A stretch of 35,681 nt of DNA from Frankia nepalensis. Its GTDB lineage: Bacteria > Actinomycetota > Actinomycetes > Frankiales > Frankiaceae. The notes under the pieces are model-generated. The model saw nothing but the letters and a program-made list of their open reading frames with translations. It was not told the origin of the DNA and searched no databases. How positions within the stretch are numbered: position 1 is the first letter of the stretch; every line of letters starts with the position of its first letter. Made by a program: the position numbers and the translations under genes. Where the stretch lies: assembly GCF_016786325.1 (NCBI RefSeq), contig NZ_JADWYU010000193.1, forward strand, positions 1 to 35,681, written 5' to 3'. Below are positions 7,083 to 13,158 of this stretch, piece after piece.

Positions 7083-7190
7083 AGGCTCTCTCGCTGGTGC
7101 GATTTCCTTGGGTATTCCCCGGGTTCGCGGCAGGCCGAACAGGAGGTGAGACGAAGGTGAGACACCCGGATTTTGCTCGGTCGAGTCGTT
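7076..7190 (+). pseudogene. Remnant of the 5' region of another double-HTH regulator (family copy 3)
   Basis: 7076-7118 starts CGATTGAAGG and aligns with 7747-7789 just upstream of the intact gene at 7828. Further on, GGAGGTGAGACGAAGGTGAG and a VRHPDFARS-like reading parallel GGAGGTGGACGATGGCGG and MAVYPDFGAV at that gene. Only the leader, ribosome binding site and about eight codons remain. It marks a deletion or recombination point inside the array. Confidence 0.55.
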
Positions 7191-7227
7191 CGTCGCGAAC
7201 CGAGCTATGCCCTCCCAGGCGGTTGAC

Positions 7228-7686
7228 ATGACGCCGGATCTGTTTGAGGACGGACAATGTGAGGTTTCCGTCGTGCGCGCCGGCGAACGGGAACGCTGTA
7301 TGTTGACCTGGAGGTTTCACAAGGACAGGTCGCGCTCGATCTCTTTGAGTGGGCCGTTCGGGACGCTGGAAGGCGCGGGGGATGATCTCTTTGAGGCGTT
7401 GAATGTGATCAGGAGATCGCTTGAGGGTCAGGGATGGTTCATCGCGGTGCAGGGGGCTCGCAGAAACACATGGGCCTCCGGAATGCTCCGAGACATGATT
7501 GGTGCTCGGCACGTGTATGTGCTGGAACCGGGGCGGGACATTCGCACCCGGGAGGACTGGGTTGATATTTTTGCCGAGGCGGAGCCGGACCAGTTGGCGA
7601 CCGTCGAGGAACAGCGTCAGTACTATCGTGAGTGGCAGGAAAGCGCGCGGCGCGAATGGATCCCCCCGTCGTCGGCCGCGACGTGA
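7228..7686 (+). CDS. Immunity-like protein, paralogue A
   Basis: A 152-residue soluble protein; ATG 7228 matches the start of its paralogue at 9621 (an upstream ATG at 7207 would add 7 residues). It begins MTPDLFEDGQCEVSVVRAGE and has a beta-rich N-terminal half (MLTWRFHKDRS; LSGPFGTLEG), a helix DDLFEALNVIRRSLEG, then WFIAVQGARRNTWASGM, RDMIGARHVYVLEPGR and a Glu/Gln-rich tail with EEQRQYYREWQ. The VQGARR...W.SGM.RDM block resembles small proteins that accompany Rhs-type toxin genes, so immunity is the likely role, but no toxin partner is left here. Its DNA is over 90 percent identical by eye to 9621-10049, a very recent duplication. Confidence 0.7.
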   Translation: MTPDLFEDGQCEVSVVRAGERERCMLTWRFHKDRSRSISLSGPFGTLEGAGDDLFEALNVIRRSLEGQGWFIAVQGARRNTWASGMLRDMIGARHVYVLEPGRDIRTREDWVDIFAEAEPDQLATVEEQRQYYREWQESARREWIPPSSAAT

Positions 7687-7827
7687 ACGTGCTAAACCGC
7701 GCGCCGCCCGGCGCCACGATCCTGCCGCGAGAGACCGGACTTGAGATTCGATTGAAGGTCCCAGCCTCGGCGCGATGATCTTCGGGTGTTCCTGGAGATC
7801 GCGGTAGGGCGGACCCGGAGGTGGACG

Positions 7828-8574
7828 ATGGCGGTGTACCCGGATTTCGGTGCCGTGCTCCGGGGGCTGGTGGACCGGCGGGGGTTGAGCCTTCGCGACC
7901 TGGCGCGGCGGGTGGAGGTATCGGAGGACGGGCTCAAGGCCCAGCTGCGTGGAGCGGTGCCGGACGGGTCGATCCTTCGCCGGCTCGCGCCCACGCTTGG
8001 ACTACACGCCGCGGACCTGTTCGCCCTGGCGCAGGTGGCCGTTCCGGAAGATCTCGCTCCTCTGGACGGAACGGCGAGGGAGGAAGTCCCTGGCCTCGTT
8101 TCGCTCGCCGTCTGCCTGTCGCCGGAGCGTCGAGACCAGCTACGGCGGTATGCCAGGTCGCTGCCACAGCATGGCCGTGTCGAGCCGGTCGCGCGGCCCC
8201 GACCGCACCACCGGTACCCGCCGGGCCCGGGTGCGGTGCTCATGTACATGCTCGCCAACCGGAACCTGGACTGGGACGGCTCGGCCCAGGTGCTCGCCCG
8301 ACTGACACCCGTTTACCTATCCGCGTCCACGATCGGGAGAACCGGTCATGGCCTTGAGCATCTGACCCCTGCCCTGGTCGAGGCCTTCGCGACTGTTCTG
8401 GGCGTCGATCCCGGTGATCTGGCGGGCTTCTGCGGGGTCGGACCGGTCGATCCAGACAGGTCGCTGGACCCAGCGGCGGCCGCCATCGCCGAGCTGATCT
8501 GGGATCTTCGCCGGCTGACCGCCGGCCAGGTCCGAGATGTGCGCAAGCATGCAAGGCTTCTGGCGAGTCCGTGA
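7828..8574 (+). CDS. Double helix-turn-helix (XRE-like) regulator, family copy 4
   Basis: A 248-residue relative of the protein at 3435. ATG 7828 follows GGAGGTGGACG. The first HTH covers about residues 5-60 (VLRGLVDRRGLSLRDLARRV, EVSEDGLKAQLRG), followed by LRRLAPTLGLHAADLFALAQ. The second domain covers about 140-205 (RYPPGPGAVLMYMLANRNL; LVEAFATVLGVDPGDLAGF) and the C-terminal helix is AELIWDLRRLTAGQVRDVRK. It begins 141 bases after the immunity-like gene at 7228, on the same strand, and could be co-transcribed with it. The intervening leader shares a segment with the remnant at 7076. The DNA or partner it binds is unknown. Confidence 0.78.
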   Translation: MAVYPDFGAVLRGLVDRRGLSLRDLARRVEVSEDGLKAQLRGAVPDGSILRRLAPTLGLHAADLFALAQVAVPEDLAPLDGTAREEVPGLVSLAVCLSPERRDQLRRYARSLPQHGRVEPVARPRPHHRYPPGPGAVLMYMLANRNLDWDGSAQVLARLTPVYLSASTIGRTGHGLEHLTPALVEAFATVLGVDPGDLAGFCGVGPVDPDRSLDPAAAAIAELIWDLRRLTAGQVRDVRKHARLLASP

Positions 8575-8803
8575 GCCGTTGCCGTCCGGCCTGCCTCTGG
8601 CGGGAAGGTAGGCGCGATCGTGAAAGGAACGGAGGGAGGCCCGCCCGGTGAGTCCGTGATCCGACCGTTCGGCGAGGCTGCCGACCGTGGTGCGGGCCGT
8701 AGTTCGCTGCTCCAGCGCGGGTGTCGTCAGGTCGATGGCGTGCCCGCTGGTCGAGTTCTGGGTCGTGGTTGAACTGGGGCGGAACACGAGGTGGGTGGGT
8801 GAG

Positions 8804-9550
8804 ATGGCGGAATACCCAGGCTTTGCGGCGGTGCTCGGGCGGTTGGTGGAGTCGCGGGGGCTCGATGGTCAGGAGCTGTCTCGACGTGCGGACGTGCCTG
8901 AGGAGGAGGTCCGGTCTGTGCTGGGCGGGGTGGTGCCGTCTTCGTCGTTGCTCCATCGGCTCGCGCCGGTGCTCGGTCTGCGCGTCGTGGACCTGTTCGT
9001 GATGGCGCAGGTGACGCCGCCGGAGGAGCTTGCTCCGCTTGACGCACGGGCCGGGCAGATGGTCTCGGGGTTCGTCGCGTTCGCCAGACACCTGTCGTCG
9101 GAAGGCAGGGATCAGCTGAGGCGGTATGTCCGGTCCCTGCCTCAACTGGACGGGCGGCAGCTGTCGCCACCCCGCCGTCACGAGCGGTTCCCGCCCGGGC
9201 CTGGTGGTGTGATGATGCGGCTGTTCGCCAACCGGAACCTGGACCAGTTCGGCGCGGCTGAAGTGCTCGCCTGGCTGACTCCGGTCTATCTTTCCGGATC
9301 GACGTACGGCCGGATAGGGCACGGTTACAAGGAGTTGACTCCCGGCCTGCTTGCGGGCTTCGCGACCGTCCTCGATGTCGAGTTCGACGATCTGGCGGCC
9401 GTCGCGGGGCTCGAGTCCGGTAGCGTGCGCCGAACACCGGATCCGGTGGCGGCCGACATCGCCAGAATGATCTGGGATCTTCGCCGCCTGACCATCGGCC
9501 AGGTCGAGCAGGCCCGCAGGGAGGCGACGCGGCTGCGCTCCTTGCTTTAG
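8804..9550 (+). CDS. Double helix-turn-helix (XRE-like) regulator, family copy 5
   Basis: A 248-residue protein starting MAEYPGFAAVLGRLVESRG at ATG 8804, after GGGTGGGTGAG. The domain order is the same as in copies 1 and 4: first HTH at 5-60, LHRLAPVLGLRVVDLFVMAQ, second domain at 140-205 (FPPGPGGVMMRLFANRNL; LLAGFATVLDVEFDDLAAVA), and a C-terminal helix IWDLRRLTIGQVEQARREA. The pseudogene at 4221 shares VEFDDL with this copy. It precedes the immunity-like gene at 9621 by 70 bases, so the order (regulator then immunity-like) is reversed relative to the 7228-7828 pair. Function unknown; regulator by fold. Confidence 0.78.
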   Translation: MAEYPGFAAVLGRLVESRGLDGQELSRRADVPEEEVRSVLGGVVPSSSLLHRLAPVLGLRVVDLFVMAQVTPPEELAPLDARAGQMVSGFVAFARHLSSEGRDQLRRYVRSLPQLDGRQLSPPRRHERFPPGPGGVMMRLFANRNLDQFGAAEVLAWLTPVYLSGSTYGRIGHGYKELTPGLLAGFATVLDVEFDDLAAVAGLESGSVRRTPDPVAADIARMIWDLRRLTIGQVEQARREATRLRSLL

Positions 9551-9620
9551 ATCCTCGTCGGTCACCGGGCCGAACCGCTCGTCCCGATCCGAATTACATC
9601 TGCCCTGGGTGGTTGACGCG

Positions 9621-10049
9621 ATGCCAGATCTGTTTGAGGACGGACAATGTGAGGTTTCCGTCGTGCGCGCCGACGAACGGGAACGCTGTATGTTGACCTG
9701 GAGGTTCCACAAGGACAGGTCATACTCGATTACGTTGAGCGGGCCGTTCGGGACGCTGGAAGGCGCGGGGGATGATCTCTTCGAGGCGCTGAACGTGATT
9801 AGAGGATCGCTGGAGGGGCAGGGGCGGTACATCGCGGTGCAGGGGGCTCGCAGAAATACCTGGGCCTCCGGAATGCTCCGGGACATGATCGGTGCTCACC
9901 AGATTTATGTGCTGGAACCGGGGCGGGACATAAACACCCGAAAGGACCGGGTTGATATTTTCGCTGAGGCGCAGCCGGACCAGTTGGCGACCGTCGAGGA
10001 ACAGCGACGGTACTACCGCGGGTGGCAGGAAAGCGTGCGGCGCGGATAG
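9621..10049 (+). CDS. Immunity-like protein, paralogue B
   Basis: A 142-residue near-copy of the protein at 7228; GTG 9609 is an alternative start. It begins MPDLFEDGQCEVSVVRADE. The same blocks are present: MLTWRFHKDRS, LSGPFGTLEGAGDDLFEAL, VQGARRNTWASGMLRDM and VYVLEPGR-like IYVLEPGRDI. It ends earlier (SVRRG) than paralogue A, which has ten more residues. Differences are scattered (for example R/G, W/R, ARHV/AHQI), so both copies are diverging but still open, and specificity may be shifting in the QIYVLEPGRDINTRKDR segment. It closes the array; the ABC exporter operon on the opposite strand follows. Confidence 0.7.
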   Translation: MPDLFEDGQCEVSVVRADERERCMLTWRFHKDRSYSITLSGPFGTLEGAGDDLFEALNVIRGSLEGQGRYIAVQGARRNTWASGMLRDMIGAHQIYVLEPGRDINTRKDRVDIFAEAQPDQLATVEEQRRYYRGWQESVRRG

Positions 10050-10070
10050 GTCATCCCGGTGACGGCGGCA

Positions 10071-10101
10071 GCCGGCCGCGGGCCAGGCGGCCGCGGTCGG
10101 C
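10071..10101. terminator. Hairpin between convergent genes
   Basis: GCCGGCCGCGG at 10071 pairs with CCGCGGTCGGC ending at 10101 (10 of 11 positions) around a 9-nt loop. It sits between the immunity-like gene (stop 10049) and the ABC permease (stop 10120), so it probably terminates transcripts from both sides. No T-tract is present. Confidence 0.45.
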
Positions 10102-10119
10102 TCATTCAGGCAGGCCTGG

Positions 10120-10986
10120 TCAGGCGTCGCGCTGGACGAGGGCGAGCGCGCCGGTGCCCAGCGCGAGGACGTTCCAGGCCAGCAGGTCGAGGAAGGCCGC
10201 GAGTGGGCTGAGCAGATCGGACTCCGCGTCGAGCAGCATCAGGGAGGCCGCCGCGCCGTCCGGCGTGAGCGACGCGAGCGCCATCCAGCCGTCCGGGAGC
10301 GGCTCGCGCAGGAAGGCCAGCACGACCGGCGCGACGAACAGCAGCCCGAGCAGCGTCGCGATGGCGCCGCCGGTGCTGCGCAGCAGCGTGCCGAGCCCAA
10401 GGCCGAGCAGCGCGACCGACATGACGAAGAACGCGGCGCCGAACACCGCGCGCGCCACACCCGGGTCGGTCAGCGAGGCGCCGATGCCCACGTCGTCGAG
10501 GATCTCCTGGCAGACGAGGAAGGTCAGCAGGCTGGTCACCAGGCCGAGCGCGAAGGTGACCGCGCCGAGCACGGCCGCCTTCGCCGACAGCATCCACAAC
10601 CGGCGCGGCGCGAGCACGAGCGACGTGCGGATCATGCCGGTGGAGTACTCGCCGCTGATGAACAGCACCCCGAGCACTCCGACCGCGACCTGCGCGACGT
10701 AGAGGCCCACGTGGGTGTTCAGCACCGGCTCGGTGGTGCCGCCGTCGCCCTCCCAGGTGTCCACGGTCACGGCGGCCACCAGCAGGCCGAAGCCGAGGGT
10801 GACGACCACGGTGGTCAGCGCCGTCCAGACCGTGGAGCGCAGCGTGATCAGCTTGGTCCACTCGCAGTGGAGCAGCCGAGGGAAGGTGACCCGCGCGGCG
10901 GCGTGGAACGGCGCCGGCGGCCGGCCAGGAACAGCGACGAGTCCCGCGGCCGGGGTGGTGGCGGGCGGTGGCGCCCCGGTGGTCAT
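10120..10986 (-). CDS. ABC-2 type transporter permease
   Basis: A 288-residue membrane protein with about six hydrophobic segments: TVWTALTTVVVTLGFGLLVA, a segment ending in VAVGVLGVLFISGEYSTGMI, AVLGAVTFALGLVTSLLTFL, AVFGAAFFVMSVALLGLGLG, IATLLGLLFVAPVVLAFL and a C-terminal helix AWNVLALGTGALAL. The GEYSTGMIRTSL motif is characteristic of ABC-2 permeases of the antibiotic or bacteriocin self-resistance type. A Pro/Ala-rich cytoplasmic N-terminus precedes LHCEWTKL, another hallmark. ATG 10986 overlaps the stop of the ATPase gene (ATGA), so the two are translationally coupled and form one transporter. The substrate is unknown; many relatives export peptides or drugs. Confidence 0.85.
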   Translation of the reverse strand: MTTGAPPPATTPAAGLVAVPGRPPAPFHAAARVTFPRLLHCEWTKLITLRSTVWTALTTVVVTLGFGLLVAAVTVDTWEGDGGTTEPVLNTHVGLYVAQVAVGVLGVLFISGEYSTGMIRTSLVLAPRRLWMLSAKAAVLGAVTFALGLVTSLLTFLVCQEILDDVGIGASLTDPGVARAVFGAAFFVMSVALLGLGLGTLLRSTGGAIATLLGLLFVAPVVLAFLREPLPDGWMALASLTPDGAAASLMLLDAESDLLSPLAAFLDLLAWNVLALGTGALALVQRDA

Positions 10987-12080
10987 CGCTGGCCCTCCCC
11001 GTGGCTGTCCAGCACGTCGTCGGCCGACGCCGGCATCCGCGCCCACCCGGCGCCGTCAGGCGGGCGCCACGCCGAGTCGTCCGGCGCGGCAGGCGGCACG
11101 GCGGGCTGGCCGGTACGCGCCGGCGCCGGCGCGGGCGGCGCCGGGCCCGCCGGGCCGCCGGGCGACGCCACCGGCCGGTCCGGCGCGAACTCCACGGCGC
11201 CGCGGGTGAGGCCGACGAACGCGTCCTCCAGCGAGGTCGCCTGGCCACCAAGCCCGTGCACCGCCAGGCCGGCGGCGCACGCGGCGTCGCCGACCTGCGC
11301 GCAGGTCAGACCCGACACGTCGAACGTGTCGGTGCCCGTCACCGTGACCCGGCCGCCCTGACCGCGCAGCAGGTCGGCCAGCTCGTGGGCCCGCGGCGAG
11401 CGGACCCGCACCACCTCCTCACCGGCGGCCGCGCGCACGAACTCGTCGACGGAGGTGTCCGCGATCAGCCGGCCGCGGCCGATCACGACCAGATGGCCGG
11501 CGGTGAGCGCCATCTCGCTGAGCAGGTGGGAGGACACGAAGACGGTGCGGCCCTCGGCGGCCAGCGCCCGCAGCAGGTCGCGGATCCAGCGGATGCCCGC
11601 CGGGTCGAGGCCGTTGACCGGCTCGTCGAGGATCAGCACCCCCGGGTCGCCGAGCAGCGCCGCCGCGAGGCCGAGGCGCTGCGCCATCCCCAGCGAGTAG
11701 GTGCCGGCCCGCTGGCCGGCCACCCGGTCGAGGCCGACCAGGCCGATCACCTCGTCGACCCGGCGGCGCGGGATCCCGTGCGAGCGCGCCGCGACCAGCA
11801 GATGCTGGTAGCCGGTGCGGCCGGTGTGGATGGCGCGGGCCTCCAGCAGCACGCCGACCTCGCAGATCGGCGCCGGAAGGTCCTCGTAGACGACTCCGTT
11901 GATCGTGACGCCACCCATGGTCGGGTGGTCGAGCCCGACGGCCATCCGCATGGTGGTGGACTTGCCCGCGCCGTTGGGCCCGAGGAACCCGGTGACCACG
12001 CCCGGCCGGACCGTGAAGGTCAGGTCGTCGACGGCGACCCGCCGGCCGAACAGCTTCGTCAGACCGTACGCCTCGATCAT
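10983..12080 (-). CDS. ABC transporter ATP-binding protein
   Basis: A 365-residue cytoplasmic ATPase. Walker A is GPNGAGKST (residues 34-42), the signature is the variant YSLGMAQRLGLA, Walker B is VLILDEPVNGLDP and the H-loop is VSSHLLSE. These fit the DrrA/BcrA type ATPase family. After about residue 230 comes a regulatory domain with VRVRSPRAHELADLL and LEDAFVGLTRG, which closes many family members. The last 60 residues are a low-complexity Pro/Ala tail that may be a lineage feature. ATG 12080 follows GAGGTAGTGG. It partners with the permease at 10120. Confidence 0.88.
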   Translation of the reverse strand: MIEAYGLTKLFGRRVAVDDLTFTVRPGVVTGFLGPNGAGKSTTMRMAVGLDHPTMGGVTINGVVYEDLPAPICEVGVLLEARAIHTGRTGYQHLLVAARSHGIPRRRVDEVIGLVGLDRVAGQRAGTYSLGMAQRLGLAAALLGDPGVLILDEPVNGLDPAGIRWIRDLLRALAAEGRTVFVSSHLLSEMALTAGHLVVIGRGRLIADTSVDEFVRAAAGEEVVRVRSPRAHELADLLRGQGGRVTVTGTDTFDVSGLTCAQVGDAACAAGLAVHGLGGQATSLEDAFVGLTRGAVEFAPDRPVASPGGPAGPAPPAPAPARTGQPAVPPAAPDDSAWRPPDGAGWARMPASADDVLDSHGEGQR

Positions 12081-12139
12081 CCACTACCTCACGGGCCGCG
12101 CGGATCTCCGGATCACCGTACGGGCGCTGGCGCGGACCG

Positions 12140-12949
12140 TCACCTGTCAATGTCCGGACAGGGTTCGCGCTGGAGCTGGACCTGGCGCTCGGCGTCGGTG
12201 AAGCCGAGGGCCCGGTAGAGCCCGATGGCGTGGTAGTCGGGGTCGGCGACGATGACGAGGGTGTGCGCGCCGCGCTCGCGTAGCCCCCAGGTCCCGGCCC
12301 GGTGGAGGAGGGTCGACGCCAGGCCGCGGCCACGGTGGGCGGGGTGGGTCTCGATGCTCTGGAACCGGGCCAGCCCGTCGTTGTCGCCGAGCAGCCCGCC
12401 GGCGGCGCGCAGCTGACCGTCGACGAACCCGCCGAACCAGGCGCCATGCCCCGCCTCGCACAGGCCGCGTTCCTCACGCAGCTGCCGCTCGACGAACCGC
12501 GCCGTGTCCGGGGAGGACGCCTCGTCCTCGTAACAGGCGAGACGCAGGGCGACGGCCCGCGCCCAGTCGTCGTCGCTGGTCAGCGGGCGGATGGTCGCGT
12601 CGGCGGCCGGCCGGGCCAGCGGTGCCAGCCGGGTGGCCGTCAGCACGGAATTCACCTCCACGGTCACCCCGAGCCGGGCGAGTTCGGCGGCGTCACCGGG
12701 GTCACCGTCGGTGCCGTCGACGCCGAGGGCGAGGTACGCCGCGTCGGGGAACTCGCCGCTGAACACCGCCTCCCACCGGGCGGCGTCGCCGGGGCGCGGC
12801 GGGTGGTCGAACAGCACGAAGTTCCCCCACCAGAAGCCGGGGTTGGCGGGAGTGGCCACGACCAGGTGGGACGCGTGCTCGGTGATCCGGGCACCGGCGA
12901 GTCTCCGCACCATCAGGTCGGTCCGGAACCCCAGGGAGATCGGCTTCAC
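12140..12949 (-). CDS. GNAT-family N-acetyltransferase
   Basis: A 269-residue protein with an N-terminal domain of about 130 residues (FRTDLMVRRLAGARITEHAS; FWWGNFVLFDHPPRPGDAAR) and a C-terminal GNAT domain. The acetyl-CoA binding loop is SIETHPAHRGRGLASTLLHR (the Q/RxxGxG/A motif as RGRGLA), followed by LVIVADPDYHAIGLYRALGF, the canonical YRxLGF end. The two-part build resembles aminoglycoside- or amino-acid-type acetyltransferases but the substrate cannot be read from sequence. GTG at 12949 (VKPISLGFR) gives the best N-terminus. It is first in the unit with the ABC exporter (60-base gap) and divergent from the SARP gene at 13159. Confidence 0.82.
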   Translation of the reverse strand: MKPISLGFRTDLMVRRLAGARITEHASHLVVATPANPGFWWGNFVLFDHPPRPGDAARWEAVFSGEFPDAAYLALGVDGTDGDPGDAAELARLGVTVEVNSVLTATRLAPLARPAADATIRPLTSDDDWARAVALRLACYEDEASSPDTARFVERQLREERGLCEAGHGAWFGGFVDGQLRAAGGLLGDNDGLARFQSIETHPAHRGRGLASTLLHRAGTWGLRERGAHTLVIVADPDYHAIGLYRALGFTDAERQVQLQREPCPDIDR

Positions 12950-13063
12950 CGGCCCGACCCTAGCCCCGGACGCCGCCCTCCGGCCGTCCGGGCCGGCGGG
13001 AAGGGCTCCGGCGCCCATCCAGGTTCTGAGAGTGCGCCGCGCCACAGTGACGCGGCGGGCCGC

Positions 13064-13082
13064 TCACATGGTCTGTCACATG
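13064..13082. promoter_or_regulatory. Direct repeat in the divergent promoter region
   Basis: TCACATG occurs at 13064 and again at 13076, a 12-bp spacing close to one helical turn. The 209-base space 12950-13158 separates the divergent acetyltransferase and SARP genes and must hold both promoters. SARP proteins bind short direct repeats about 11 bp apart, so this could be an autoregulatory site; evidence is weak. Confidence 0.25.
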
Positions 13083-13158
13083 CCGTGCCGTTCTACTGCT
13101 TGCTGCGAACGGTGCCGGACACCGCGCGTTCCGTGCCGTGCGACCCACTGGGGGATTG

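Noticed and set aside
8240-9886. Minus-strand frame of about 550 codons across the double-HTH genes
   Set aside because: Shadow of well-supported plus-strand genes; composition is Arg/Pro/Ser-rich and no domain is recognisable.
10711-12218. Plus-strand frames opposite the ABC transporter genes
   Set aside because: Shadows; the minus-strand products have full Walker motifs and membrane segments.
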